Counted from the first letter of the stretch, positions 37,401 through 51,212 are shown. The stretch is DNA of 64,000 nucleotides from Chondrus crispus (GCF_000350225.1 NW_005178992.1:549360-613359), one strand, 5' to 3'. A program made the numbers and translations. The notes: generated by a model from the letters alone, not told the origin.

Positions 37401-40400
37401 ACGGGCCAAAACACTCCCCACGCTCCGCGGCGGAAGGTAGTCCCGAATCTCGGACGGAAGCCTTATTGGTCGGATGGAAGGTTTCATCGCTGGTTTCATC
37501 CGTGTGGCAGCGCTCGTTATGATCATTCTATACCTATGGGTTGGACGGATGGGAGGTTAGGCGTCGAAATTGGCATCGCTATTGAAGATTCCTGGGATGG
37601 AAGGGCTACTGGCTCCTATACCCATGGGTTGGACGGATGGGAGGTTAGGCGTCGAAATTGGCATCGCTGTTGAAGATTCCTGGGATGGAACGCCTACTGG
37701 CTCCCAAATATCTGCAAAAATTATATCAAAGCACGGGCCAAAACACTCCCCACGCTCCGCGGCGGAAGGTAGTCCCGAATCTCGGACGGAAGCCTTATTG
37801 GTCGGATGGAAGGTTTCATCGCTGGTTTCATCCGTGTGGCAGCGCTCGTTATGATCATTCTATACCTATGGGTTGGACGGATGGGAGGTTAGGCGTCGAA
37901 ATTGGCATCGCTATTGAGGATTGGCTGTTTAATCTTCGTGGCAGCGCTGGTTTTGTTCATTCTATACCCATGGGTTGGACGGATGGGAGGTTAGGCGTCG
38001 AAATTGGCATCGCTATTGAAGATTCCTGGGATGGAAGGGCTACTGGCTCCTATACCCATGGGTTGGACGGATGGGAGGTTAGGCGTCAAAATTGGCATCG
38101 CTGTTGAAGATTCCTGGGATGGAAGGCCTACTGGCTCCATAAAATATCTGCAAAAATTATATCAAAGCACGGGCCAAAACACTCCCCACGCTCCGCGGCG
38201 GATGGAAGCCCCGCATCTCGGACGGAAGGCCAATTCGTCGGATGGAAGGTTTCATCGCTGGTTTCATCCGTGTGGCAGCGCTCGTTATGATCATTCTATA
38301 CCTATGGGTTGGACGGATGGGAGGTTAGGCGTCGAAATTGGCATCGCTATTGAAGATTCCTGGGATGGAAGGGCTACTGGCTCCTATACCCATGGGTTGG
38401 ACGGATGGGAGGTTAGGGGTCGAAATTGGCATCGCTGTTGAAGATTCCTGGGATGCAAGGGCTACTGGCTCCTATACCCATGGGTTGGACGGATGGGAGG
38501 TTAGGCGTCGAAATTGGCATCGCTATTGAAGATTCCTGGGATGGAAGGCCTACTGGCTCCATAAAATATCTGCAAAAATTATATCAAAGCACGGGCCAAA
38601 ACACTCCCCACGCTCCGCGGCGGATGGTAGTCCCGAATCTCGGACGGAAGCCTTATTGGTCGGATGGAAGGTTTCATCGCTGGTTTCATCCGTGTGGCAG
38701 CGCTCGTTATGATCATTATATACCTATGGGTTGGACGGATGGGAGGTTAGGCGTCGAAATTGGCATCGCTATTGAAGATTCCTGGGATGGAAGGGCTACT
38801 GGCTCCTATACCCATGGGTTGGACGGATGGGAGGTTAGGCGTCGAAATTGGCATCGCTATTGAAGATTCCTGGGATGGAAGGCCTACTGGCTCCATAAAA
38901 TATCTGCAAAAATTATATCAAAGCACGGGCCAAAACACTCCCCACGCTCCGCGGCGGATGGAAGCCCCGCATCTCGGACGGAAGGCCAATTCGTCGGATG
39001 GAAGGTTTCATCGCTGGTTTCATCCGTGTGGCAGCGCTCGTTATGATCATTCTATACCTATGGGTTGGACGGATGGGAGGTTAGGCGTCGAAATTGGCAT
39101 CGCTATTGAAGATTCCTGGGATGGAAGGGCTACTGGCTCCTATACCCATGGGTTGGACGGATGGGAGGTTAGGCGTCAAAATTGGCATCGCTGTTGAAGA
39201 TTCCTGGGATGGAACGCCTACTGGCTCCATAAAATATCTGCAAAAATTATATCAAAGCACGGGCCAAAACACTCCCCACGCTCCGCGGCGGATGGAAGTC
39301 CTGAATCTCGGACGGAAGGCTTATTGGTCGGATGGAAGGTTTCATCGCTGGTTTCATCCGTGTGGCAGCGCTCGTTATGATCATTCTATACCCATGGGTT
39401 GGACGGATGGGAGGTTAGGCGTCGAAATTGGCATCGCTATTGAAGATTCCTGGGATGGAAGGCCTACTGGCTCCATAAAATATCTGCAAAAATTATATCA
39501 AAGCACGGGCCAAAACACTCCCCACGCTCCGCGGCGGAAGGTAGTCCCGTATCTCGGACGGAAGCCTTATTGGTCGGATGGAAGGTTTCATCGCTGGTTT
39601 CATCCGTGTGGCAGCGCTCGTTATGATCATTCTATACCCATGGGTTGGACGGATGGGAGGTTAGGCGTCGAAATTGGCATCGCTATTGAGGATTCCTGGG
39701 ATGGAAGGCCTACTGGCTCCTATACCCATGGGTTGGACGGATGGGAGGTTAGGCGTCGAAATTGGCATCGCTATTGAAGATTCCTGGGATGCAAGGGCTA
39801 CTGGCTCCTATACCCATGGGTTGGACGGATGGGAGGTTAGGCGTCGAAATTGGCATCGCTATTGAAGATTCCTGGGATGCAAGGGCTACTGGCTCCTATA
39901 CCCATGGGTTGGACGGATGGGAGGTTAGGCGTCGAAATTGGCATCGCTATTGAAGATTCCTGGGATGGAAGGGCTACTGGCTCCATAAAATATCTGCAAA
40001 AATTATATCAAAGCACGGGCCAAAACACTCCCCACGCTCCGCGGCGGATGGAAGTCCCGAATCTCGGACGGAAGGCTTATTGGTCGGATGGAAGGTTTCA
40101 TCGCTGGTTTCATCCGTGTGGCAGCGCTCGTTATGATCATTCTATACCTATGGGTTGGACGGATGGGAGGTTAGGCGTCAAAATTGGCATCGCTTTTGAA
40201 GTTTCATCCGTGTGGCAGCGCTGGTTATGATCATTGTATACCTTTGGGTTGGACGGATGGGAGGTTAGGCGTCGAAATTGGCATCGCTATTGAAGATTCC
40301 TGGGATGGAAGGGCTACTGGCTCCTATACCCATGGGTTGGACGGATGGGAGGTTAGGCGTCGAAATTGGCATCGCTATTGAAGATTCCTGGGATGGAAGG

Positions 40401-43400
40401 CCTACTGGCTCCATAAAATATCTGCAAAAATTATATCAAAGCACGGGCCAAAACACTCCCCACGCTCCGCGGCGGATGGTAGTCCCGAATCTCGGACGGA
40501 AGCCTTATTGGTCGGATGGAAGGTTTCATCGCTGGTTTCATCCGTGTGGCAGCGCTCGTTATGATCATTCTATACCTATGGGTTGGACGGATGGGAGGTT
40601 AGGCGTCGAAATTGGCATCGCTATTGAGGATTCCTGGGATGGAAGGGCTACTGGCTCCTATACCCATGGGTTGGACGGATGGGAGGTTAGGCGTCAAAAT
40701 TGGCATCGCTGTTGAAGATTCCTGGGATGGAACGCCTACTGGCTCCATAAAATATCTGCAAAAATTATATCAAAGCACGGGCCAAAACACTCCCCACGCT
40801 CCGCGGCGGATGGAAGTCCCGAATCTCGGACGGAAGGCTTATTGGTCGGATGGAAGGTTTCATCGCTGGTTTCATCCGTGTGGCAGCGCTCGTTATGATC
40901 ATTCTATACCTATGGGTTGGACGGATGGGAGGTTAGGCGTCGAAATTGGCATCGCTATTGAGGATTCCTGGGATGGAAGGGCTACTGGCTCCTATACCCA
41001 TGGGTTGGACGGATGGGAGGTTAGGCGTCGAAATTGGCATCGCTATTGAAGATTCCTGGGATGGAAGGCCTACTGGCTCCATAAAATATCTGCAAAAATT
41101 TTATCAAAGCACGGGCCAAAACACTCCCCACGCTCCGCGGCGGATGGAAGTCCCGCATCTCGGATGGAAGGCTTATTGGTCGGATGGAAGGTTTCATCGC
41201 TGGTTTCATCCGTGTGGCTGCGCTCGTTATGATCATTCTATACCCATGGGTTGGACGGATGGGAGGTTAGGCGTCGAAATTGGCATCGCTATTGAAGATT
41301 CCTGGGATGGAAGGGGTACTGGCTCTTATACCCATGGGTTGGAGGGATGGGAGGTTAGGCGTCGAAATTGGCATCGCTATTGAAGATTCCTGGGATGGAA
41401 GGGCTGCTGCCTCTTATACCCATGGGTTGGACGGATGGGAGGTTAGGCGTCGAAATTGGCATCGCTATTGAAGATTCCTGGGATGGAAGGGCTACTGGCT
41501 CCTATACCCATGGGTTGAAGGAATGGCAGGTTANNNNNNNNNNNNNNNNNNNNNNNNNNNNNNNNNNNNNNNNNNNNNNNNNNNNNNNNNNNNNNNNNNN
41601 NNNNNNNNNNNNNNNNNNNNNNNNNNNNNNNNNNNNNNNNNNNNNNNNNNNNNNNNNNNNNNNNNNNNNNNNNNNNNNNNNNNNNNNNNNNNNNNNNNNN
41701 NNNNNNNNNNNNNNNNNNNNNNNNNNNNNNNNNNNNNNNNNNNNNNNNNNNNNNNNNNNNNNNNNNNNNNNNNNNNNNNNNNNNNNNNNNNNNNNNNNNN
41801 NNNNNNNNNNNNNNNNNNNNNNNNNNNNNNNNNNNNNNNNNNNNNNNNNNNNNNNNNNNNNNNNNNNNNNNNNNNNNNNNNNNNNNNNNNNNNNNNNNNN
41901 NNNNNNNNNNNNNNNNNNNNNNNNNNNNNNNNNNNNNNNNNNNNNNNNNNNNNNNNNNNNNNNNNNNNNNNNNNNNNNNNNNNNNNNNNNNNNNNNNNNN
42001 NNNNNNNNNNNNNNNNNNNNNNNNNNNNNNNNNNNNNNNNNNNNNNNNNNNNNNNNNNNNNNNNNNNNNNNNNNNNNNNNNNNNNNNNNNNNNNNNNNNN
42101 NNNNNNNNNNNNNNNNNNNNNNNNNNNNNNNNNNNNNNNNNNNNNNNNNNNNNNNNNNNNNNNNNNNNNNNNNNNNNNNNNNNNNNNNNNNNNNNNNNNN
42201 NNNNNNNNNNNNNNNNNNNNNNNNNNNNNNNNNNNNNNNNNNNNNNNNNNNNNNNNNNNNNNNNNNNNNNNNNNNNNNNNNNNNNNNNNNNACACTCCCC
42301 ACGCTCCGCAGCGGATGGAAGTCCCGAATCTCGGACGGAAGGCCTATTCGTCGGATGGAAGGTTTCATCGCTGGTTTCATCCGTGTGGCAGCGCCGGTTA
42401 TGATCATTCTATACCCATGGGTTGGACGGATGGGAGGTTAGGCGTCGAAATTGGCATCACTATTGAAGATTCCTGGGATGGAAGGGCTACTGGCTCCTAT
42501 ACCCCTGGGTTGGAGGGATGGGAGGTTAGGCGTCGAAATTGGCATCGCTATTGAAGATTCCTGGGATGGAAGGCCTACTGGCTCCATAAAATATCTGCAA
42601 AAATTATATCAAAGCACGGGCCAAAACACTCCCCACGCTCCGCGGCGGATGGAAGTCCCGAATCTCGCACGGAAGGCCTATTCGTCGGATGGAAGGTTTC
42701 ATCGCTGGTTTCATCCGTGTGGCAGCGCTCGTTATGATCATTCTATACCCATGGGTTGGAGGGATGGGAGGTTAGGCGTCGAAATTGGCATCGCTATTGA
42801 AGATTCCTGGGATGGAAGGGGTACTGGCTCTTATACCCATGGGTTGGAGGGATGGGAGGTTAGGCGTCGAAATTGGCATCGCTATTGAAGATTCCTGGGA
42901 TGGAAGGGCTGCTGCCTCTTATACCCATGGGTTGGACGGATGGGAGGTTAGGCGTCGAAATTGGCATCGCTATTGAAGATTCCTGGGATGGAAGGCCTAC
43001 TGGCTCCATAAAATATCTGCAAAAATTATATCAAAGCACGGGCCAAAACACTCCCCACGCTCCGCCGCGGATGGAAGTCCCGAATCTCGGACGGAAGGCT
43101 TATTCGTCGGATGGAAGGTTTCATCGCTGGTTTCATCCGTGTGGCAGCGCCCGTTATGATCATTCTATACCCATGGGTTGGACGGATGGGAGGTTAGGCG
43201 TCGAAATTGGCATCGCTATTGAAGATTCCTGGGATGGAAGGGGTACTGGCTCCTATACCCATGGGTTGGAGGGATGGGAGGTTAGGCGTCGAAATTGGCA
43301 TCGCTATTGAAGATTCCTGGGATGGAAGGCCTACTGGCTCCATAAAATATCTGCAAAAATTATATCAAAGCACGGGCCAAAACACTCCCCACGCTCCGCG

Positions 43401-46400
43401 GCGGATGGAAGTCCCGAATCTCGCACGGAAGGCCTATTCGTCGGATGGAAGGTTTCATCGCTGGTTTCATCCGTGTGGCAGCGCTCGTTATGATCATTCT
43501 ATACCCATGGGTTGGACGGATGGGAGGTTAGGCGTCGAAATTGGCATCGCTATTGAAGATTCCTGGGATGGAAGGGGTACTGGCTCCTATACCCATGGGT
43601 TGGAGGGATGGGAGGTTAGGCGTCGAAATTGGCATCGCTATTGAAGATTCCTGGGATGGAAGGGCTACTGCCTCTTATACCCATGGGTTGGACGGATGGG
43701 AGGTTAGGCGTTGAAATTGGCATCGCTATTGAAGATTCCTGGGATGGAAGGCCTACTGGCTCCATAAAATATCTGCAAAAATTATATCAAAGCACGGGCC
43801 AAAACACTCCCCACGCTCCGCGGCGGATGGAAGTCCCGAATCTCGCACGGAAGGCCTATTCGTCGGATGGAAGGTTTCATCGCTGGTTTCATCCGTGTGG
43901 CAGCGCTCGTTATGATCATTCTATACCCATGGGTTGGACGGATGGGAGGTTAGGCGTCGAAATTGGCATCGCTATTGAAGATTCCTGGGATGGAAGGGGT
44001 ACTGGCTCCTATACCCATGGGTTGGAGGGATGGGAGGTTAGGCGTCGAAATTGGCATCGCTATTGAAGATTCCTGGGATGGAAGGGCTACTGCCTCTTAT
44101 ACCCATGGGTTGGACGGATGGGAGGTTAGGCGTTGAAATTGGCATCGCTATTGAAGATTCCTGGGATGGAAGGGCTACTGGCTCCTGTACCCATGGGTTG
44201 GACGGATGGGAAGTTAGGCGTCGAAATTGGCATCGCTATTGAAGATTCCTGGGATGGAAGGCCTACTGGCTCCATAAAATATCTGCAAAAATTATATCAA
44301 AGCACGGGCCAAAACACTCCCCACGCTCCGCGGCGGATGGAAGTCCCGAATCTCGCACGGAAGGCCTATTCGTCGGATGGAAGGTTTCATCGCTGGTTTC
44401 ATCCGTGTGGCAGCGCTCGTTATGATCATTCTATACCCATGGGTTGGAGGGATGGGAGGTTAGGCGTCGAAATTGGCATCGCTATTGAAGATTCCTGGGA
44501 TGGAAGGGGTACTGGCTCTTATACCCATGGGTTGGAGGGATGGGAGGTTAGGCGTCGAAATTGGCATCGCTATTGAAGATTCCTGGGATGGAAGGGCTGC
44601 TGCCTCTTATACCCATGGGTTGGACGGATGGGAGGTTAGGCGTCGAAATTGGCATCGCTATTGAAGATTCCTGGGATGGAAGGGCTACTGCCTCTTATAC
44701 CCATGGGTTGGACGGATGGGAGGTTAGGCGTCGAAATTGGCATCGCTATTGAAGATTCCTGGGATGGAAGGCCTACTGGCTCCATAAAATATCTGCAAAA
44801 ATTATATCAAAGCACGGGCCAAAACACTCCCCACGCTCCGCGGCGGATGGAAGTCCCGAATCTCGCACGGAAGGCCTATTCGTCGGATGGAAGGTTTCAT
44901 CGCTGGTTTCATCCGTGTGGCAGCGCTCGTTATGATCATTCTATACCCATGGGTTGGACGGATGGGAGGTTAGGCGTCGAAATTGGCATCGCTATTGAAG
45001 ATTCCTGGGATGGAAGGCCTACTGGCTCCATAAAATATCTGCAAAAATTATATCAAAGCACGGGCCAAAACACTCCCCACGCTCCGCGGCGGATGGAAGT
45101 CCCGAATCTCGGACGGAAGTCCTATTCGTCGGATGGAAGGTTTCATCGCTGGTTTCATCCGTGTGGCAGCGCTCGTTATGATCATTCTATACCCATGGGT
45201 TGGACGGATGGGAGGTTAGGCGTCGAAATTGGCATCGCTATTGAAGATTCCTGGGATGGAAGGGGTACTGGCTCTTATACGCATGGGTTGGACGGATGGG
45301 AGGTTAGGCGTCGAAATTGGCATCGCTATTGAAGATTCCTGGGATGGAAGGGCTGCTGCCTCTTATACCCATGGGTTGGACGGATGGGAGGTTAGGCGTC
45401 GAAATTGGCATCGCTATTGAAGATTCCTGGGATGGAAGGCCTACTGGCTCCATAAAATATCTGCAAAAATTATATCAAAGCACGGGCAAAAACACTCCCC
45501 ACGCTCCGCAGCGGATGGAAGTCCCGAATCTCGGACGGAAGGCCTATTCGTCGGATGGAAGGTTTCATCGCTGGTTTCATCCGTGTGGCAGCGCTCGTTA
45601 TGATCATTCTATACCCATGGGTTGGAGGGATGGGAGGTTAGGCGTCGAAATTGGCATCGCTATTGAAGATTCCTGGGATGGAAGGGGTACTGGCTCTTAT
45701 ACCCATGGGTTGGAGGGATGGGAGGTTAGGCGTCGAAATTGGCATCGCTATTGAAGATTCCTGGGATGGAAGGGCTGCTGCCTCTTATACCCATGGGTTG
45801 GACGGATGGGAGGTTAGGCGTCGAAATTGGCATCGCTATTGAAGATTCCTGGGATGGAAGGCCTACTGGCTCCATAAAATATCTGCAAAAATTATATCAA
45901 AGCACGGGCCAAAACACTCCCCACGCTCCGCGGCGGATGGAAGTCCCGCATCTCGGATGGAAGGCTTATTGGTCGGATGGAAGGTTTCATCGCTGGTTTC
46001 ATCCGTGTGGCAGCGCTCGTTATGATCATTCTATACCTATGGGTTGGACGGATGGGAGGTTAGGCGTCGAAATTGGCATCGCTATTATGGATTCCTGGGA
46101 TGGAAGGGCTACTGGCTCCTATACCCATGGGTTGGACGGATGGGAGGTTAGGCGTCAAAATTGGCATCGCTATTGAAGATTCCTGGGATGGAAGGCCTAC
46201 TGGCTCCATAAAATATCTGCAAAAATTATATCAAAGCACGGGCCAAAACACTCCCCACGCTCCGCGGCGGATGGAAGTCCCGAATCTCGGACGGAAGCCT
46301 TATTGGTCGGATGCAAGGTTTCATCGCTGGTTTCATCCGTGTGGCAGCGCTCGTTATGATCTCCTATACCCATGGGTTGGACGGATGGGAGGTTAGGCGT

Positions 46401-47680
46401 CGAAATTGGCATCGCTATTGAAGATTCCTGGGATGGAAGGCCTACTGGCTCCATAAAATATCTGCAAAAATTATATCAAAGCACGGGCAAAAACACTCCC
46501 CACGCTCCGCAGCGGATGGAAGTCCCGAATCTCGGACGGAAGGCCTATTCGTCGGATGGAAGGTTTCATCGCTGGTTTCATCCGTGTGGCAGCGCCCGTT
46601 ATGATCATTCTATACCCATGGGTTGGACGGATGGGAGGTTAGGCGTCGAAATTGGCATCGCTATTGAAGATTCCTGGGATGGAAGGGCTACTGGCTCCTA
46701 TACCCATGGGTTGGACGGATGGGAGGTTAGGCGTCGAAATTGGCATCGCTATTGAAGATTCCTGGGATGCAAGGGCTACTGGCTCCTATACCCATGGGTT
46801 GGACGGATGGGAGGTTAGGCGTCGAAATTGGCATCGCTATTGAGGATTCCTGGGATGCAAGGGCTACTGGCTCCTATACCCATGGGTTGGACAAATGGGA
46901 GGTTAGGCGTCGAAATTGGCATCGCTGTTGAAGATTCCTGGGATGGAAGGCCTACTGGCTCCATAAAATATCTGCAAAAATTATATCAAAGCACGGGCCA
47001 AAACACTCCCCACGCTCTGCGGCGGAGGGTAGTCCCGAATCTCGGACGGAAGGCTTATTGGTCGGATGGAAGGTTTCATCGCTGGTTTCATCCGTGTGGC
47101 AGCGCTCGTTATGATCATTCTATACCTATGGGTTGGACAGATGGGAGGTTAGGCGTCGAAATTGGCATCGCTATTGAGGATTCCTGGGATGGAAGGGCTA
47201 CTGGCTCCTATACCCATATCTGCAAAAATTATATCAAAGCACGGGCCAAAACACTCCCCACGCTCCGCGGCGGATGGAAGTCCCGAATCTCGGACGGAAG
47301 TCCTATTCGTCGGATGGAAGGTTTCATCGCTGGTTTCATCCGTGTGGCAGCGCTCGTTATGATCATTCTATACCCATGGGTTGGACGGATGGGAGGTTAG
47401 GCGTCGAAATTGGCATCGCTATTGAAGATTCCTGGGATGGAAGGGGTACTGGCTCTTATACGCATGGGTTGGACGGATGGGAGGTTAGGCGTCGAAATTG
47501 GCATCGCTATTGAAGATTCCTGGGATGGAAGGGCTACTGGCTCTTATACCCATGGGTTGGAGGGATGGGAGGTTAGGCGTCGAAATTGGCATCGCTATTG
47601 AAGATTCCTGGGATGGAAGGGGTACTGGCTCCTATACCCATGGGTTGGAGGGATGGGAGGTTAGGCGTCGAAATTGGCAT
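34497..47680. repeat. 13-kb satellite of nested 88-bp and 246-bp units
   Basis: The basic 88-bp unit begins tatacccatgggttggacgg, includes ggcgtcgaaattggcatcgc, and ends gctactggctcc. About 30 units carry an extra 158-bp segment after that end (ataaaatatctgcaaaaatt ... gttatgatcattc), making 246 bp. One to three short units separate long ones, giving 334-, 422- and about 510-bp periods. All open frames inside are repeat translations: 88 is not a multiple of three, so the frame changes at every short unit. No gene is present. Left of the gap gacggatgg and ggatgcaagg variants dominate; right of it gagggatgg, ggggtactgg and ctgctgcctc variants dominate. Confidence 0.95.
41534..42291. other. assembly gap (758 N)
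   Basis: A run of N inside the satellite. The true satellite length is unknown, and reading frames spanning the gap are meaningless. Confidence 0.99.
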
Positions 47681-48235
47681 TAGGGGGAGTAGGGCGTATA
47701 TATTATATATTAGGAATTTAGGGGAGTAGGGCGTATATATTATATATTAGGAATTTAGGGGGTTAGGAAGGTAGGTGAGTTAGGAGGGTATTGTGGGTTA
47801 GGGGGGTTAGGAAGATTAGGGGGGTTAGAGGGGTTAGGTGGTTTAGGTGGTTTAGGAGGTTTAGGTGGTTTAGGTGGTTTAGGTGGAATACTGGGTTGAG
47901 GTGGTGGAATGGTTTACGAGGTTGACCGGTTTAACGATGTACGAAGTTTAACGGTTTATGTGATTTAGCATGTGTACCAGGTTTAGGAAGGTTAGCAGGT
48001 TTGGGTTGAGATTATGTTAGGTGGTTTTGCAGGTGTAGCTGGTTTAGGTGGTTTAGCAGGTTTAGGGGTTTAGGTTGAGATTGGGTTTAGCAGGTTTAGC
48101 AAGTGTAGCACGTGTAAGTGGATTAGCAGGTTTAGGTTGACAGTGGGTTTGGTGGTTTAGGTGGTTTAGGTGGTTTAAGTGGTTTAGGTTGAGATTGGGT
48201 TTAGGTGGTTTAGGTGGATTAGGTTGGCTAATCGT
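47680..48235. repeat. degenerate telomere-like tract
   Basis: Two copies of a 38-bp ggggagtagggcgtatatat-type unit (47,686-47,765) are followed by about 450 bp of irregular ttaggtgg, tttaggagg, tttagcagg and ggttgagattgggtttagg units. A related tract lies at 61,190-61,510. The G-rich TTAGG/TTTAGG content suggests decayed interstitial telomeric DNA. The exact telomere motif of the organism cannot be told from this. Confidence 0.6.
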
Positions 48236-48301
48236 CTATATTAAATACCCACCGAGAGATGTAAATTTTCAGATCCAACCAAAACAGCATTTTTTCGGTC
48301 C

Positions 48302-48369
48302 CAGTGTCCCAGTTGTCCGAGTCAGTCTCTGAGTGTCAGCATGTCCGAGTTCGATTCCTGGTGGGGGCT
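48302..48369 (+). tRNA. tRNA-like sequence (tRNA pseudogene or SINE head)
   Basis: gagttcgattcc (48,347-48,358) is a good polymerase III B box and T-loop. gttgtccgagtcagtct, about 35 bp before it, resembles the A box of Ser/Leu-type tRNAs. The T stem has an A-C mismatch and the acceptor stem pairs only in part, so it is not a functional tRNA by eye. Confidence 0.3.
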
Positions 48370-48379
48370 CTGTAAGCAG

Positions 48380-49061
48380 CAAGTTGACTGACTGAGCGAA
48401 ATGCCACGTAAGACGGTGTGGCTTAGAGTAAGCTTTTCTTCTGTAAAGTGCGCAGATGTTGTTTTGTCATAGTTTCTGACGGCGTTACGAAATTTTCGAA
48501 TTTCTACTGTAAGATCAACTGGAAGCAACGTTTGATGCGCAGTTTACACCATTGCGAAAAGGTCGAAAACAAGCCGGTACGGTGTGGTCCGATTTCCGTT
48601 TCAATCCTCAATTTCTGTTTTTTTTATTTTTTTGGGTCTACAGTACCACCGCCGCCGCCGCCGCCCGTCCCCGTCCTGTCATCATCACACATCATCACCG
48701 TCGTCCCTTCTTCCATCTTTTCTTCCCACCGTCCCTTCCCCTTCCAGTTCAACCCCCTCCCCATCTCCGCAACATGCTGCTACTTACTATCTGTTCTGTT
48801 CCCCGCTCGCAATCGTCTGCACCAGGATCACCTCTTCCCCGACGAATAATCGGGCATACGCGCCACGCCGCGTGAGTGAGTGAGCGTGCGTGTGAGAAGT
48901 GAACCGCCTGCACTCTTCTCAAAACTGCTCCCGCCTTCATCGCACCGTCGATGCTTCGCTCCCGCGCGACAGCGTTACCGATGTCGGATGACTCTGGGCT
49001 GTGAGCTTTTGGATTGCCTCTATCTTTTGTTCGCGATGGATTTCGCGATTTTCCCGAGTTG
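48380..49061. other. no firm gene
   Basis: It is pyrimidine-rich (ccgccgccgccg, ttcttcccaccgtcccttcc). A 142-residue minus-strand frame (48,749-49,177) and several plus-strand frames compete, and none is convincing. Confidence 0.25.
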
Positions 49062-49640
49062 ATGACATCTTCTAATTCTTCTTTGTCTGTATCCTTCTTT
49101 TCTTCCTCCCCTGCTGCGCACCCACAGCAGTCTCTGCGCACCCCTTCACCACGCCGTGTGCGACGCATAAGCTGCATTAGCTATCAAAAAGCGATGGCGC
49201 GATTCTTTCCGTCTGTTTCGCTACGTCCACAGTATGTATGTACTACTCAAAGTAGGCCGAAATCAGATTCCGGATACTGAGTGTGTCTTTGTCGTCGCCA
49301 CTGTTGAATTCGAGTGGCAGGCCTCTTGTTTGAGATGTGAACGGGGGATCTGGGAAAGAGCTTTCTGGATCTGACTACAAAGATTGGCAGGGCGACGTCG
49401 GGTTGCGATGGAAAGATTTTCTCATTCGTCATGCATCACAAGGGGAGCGCTCTCAAGAAAATCACATGCTGACTATGGCGATGCACAAAATTTAACGGGT
49501 AGTTTGGTTCAGCGTTCGTGAGGCATGCTGCCTTGGATTCAATCCGCAAGGCAAAAAACTTTCGCATTGGCCAGGACATGGCGGAATATGCAGCGATGAT
49601 TGTGCCTTCGTATCTTGCAACTGAATCAAAGGGCAAAATG
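49062..49640 (+). CDS. possible spliced gene, two exons
   Basis: The first exon would run from the ATG at 49,062 (MTSSNSSLSVSFFSSSPA), Ser/Arg-rich like an organelle transit peptide, to a GTATGT donor at 49,232. A second coding-like stretch (VRHAALDSIRKAKNFRIGQ, AEYAAMIVPSYLATES) follows a ttggttcag acceptor near 49,510. The join is a guess. The function is unknown. Confidence 0.25.
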
Positions 49641-51212
49641 TGGCATCGAACAGATGTTATGGAGAAAAGGCGGAAGAAGAGAAATTTTTTTTACGAGGAG
49701 CTACGATCACGGTTGTCCAGTGGAGCATGCCCATCTTCTCGACAGTAGACCATCGATATCTCCTTCATTGACAGTTCCGACGCCATAGTAGCTTTTCGGG
49801 GTGGGGACGTCAACCAACGATCCCATGACTCATTGCACATTGCGACCACCAACCCTCTCAAGGGTTTCGGAAGAATGCCGCGGCGTTGATCCGGGCATCA
49901 TTAATCTGCAGCCTGTACTCAGCCCTGGTACCGCTATGCTGCCGCATCGCGAGAGTAGAGATAAACAGGATCATTGCAGTGGATACATGTAAGAGCCTTC
50001 TGTGGCGTGGTACTGGACAGCTTTGCACCGTAAGCTTTCATACACACGTGGCTGTTGGGAAGAAGCGAGCCTATAACGGACGTGGCACGGGCGAGGATCG
50101 AGGCGTGGCAATGGAGACTGAATTTCAGAAGTGGTCCCCGGTGTGCTTTCCCAGCATGGAAACCACGGATTGCATCCCCGGATTGCAACCGGGGATTTCC
50201 ACTGCTGAGAGCGTACCGTGGTGTGGCGCACAATCGATGATACTTCGAGAATCATCGGGGGTTGTCCTTTCAATGCTGGAATCATCCCAGCGCAGTCCAT
50301 CGGGAGGCGGCGGTGGGGGGGGGGAAGGAAATGGGCGATGCAACGTCGTGGCTCGTGTCCAACGTGCGATTTTCTGTCGTATGTCTTGCTGGAAGAGAAG
50401 CAGATGTCATAAAGACATTAACGGGGACCGAATGCAGCTAGGTCGAAAGCAATACCAAAGTGGAATGAAAGATACAGATGGTCAAGGCGCGGCTGAGTGA
50501 GGATTGGTGCGACACAGCCAAGAATACTTACTAGAAAGAATAGGTGACGAGGATGTGTTTTTCTTCGGCATTCACTTTTGTAGCAGCCGCCCCGCGGGGA
50601 TTTATCTCTTGAGGCAAGACACGTGAGGGGGTGGAATACGCACAAGGAGCGGGGGTGTCTTGGGTATGTGGCCGCGTCTCTGGCAGCAGCTTGTTCGACA
50701 GAGCGCATTCTTGACGAGACATCACACGTTTACTCGTGAATGTCGGGAAAAATTGGATCTCTAATCAAATCTTGTGTGCTCTTGCGTCGATCGGACAAGC
50801 ATATGTGTAATTGTACACCGCTAGGGAAGCGGAAGACCGTGTGCCCTGAGAAGACGCCCTGCACTGTGTGGGGGACAGTTTGCCTTCTTTGGGCTGAGAT
50901 ATCGCATGCGACGTTGTGGTCTGGGACGAGCCGATCTGCAGGTGGCATCAGCCTTATGCCCTTCGCAATGAATACGAAGGAAAGTGCGAAGGTTTTTTTT
51001 GAGAGGGGGGGGAGCATCATCGTCAGGACGACAGTCGACAGTAGGGGAGCCATGAAAAGCTTCAGAACAAGCATCCCACATAAGGCTACGCAAGGGAAGA
51101 GTTTGCGCGAAGGCGAGAGGACGAGTCTGAGGCTGTCCTGGTTCAGTTGGAGACTACAGTAGACTCAAGAGCTTCATGGTCCACTCCAAGCGCACTGGCC
51201 TCGCCGTAGAAG
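49641..51212. other. no recognised gene
   Basis: Several overlapping frames of 90-200 codons occur on both strands, with biased composition and no shared ATG context. A segment at 50,713-50,778 is related to 57,889-57,953. Confidence 0.25.
50713..50778. repeat. short dispersed repeat, copy 1
   Basis: Shares tgaatgtcgggaaaaattgg and atctctaatca with 57,889-57,953 (tgaatgccgggaaaaattgg, atctctaata). Confidence 0.6.

Noticed and set aside
41368..42554. Long frames of 254-357 codons across the gap
   Set aside because: Most of the codons are N.
34497..47680. CRISPR-like array
   Set aside because: There are no unique spacers between repeats; both the 88-bp and 158-bp parts are repeated, and the setting is eukaryotic.
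34656..47683. About 60 plus-strand open frames of 63-227 codons with near-identical products (MGWTDGRLGVEIGIAIEDSW)
   Set aside because: They are translations of the satellite. The frame shifts by one base at every 88-bp unit, the same units are read in all three frames, and there is no start or stop context.
48302..48369. A functional tRNA gene
   Set aside because: The B box is good, but the T stem has a mismatch and the acceptor stem pairs only in part, so it is kept only as a tRNA-like remnant.
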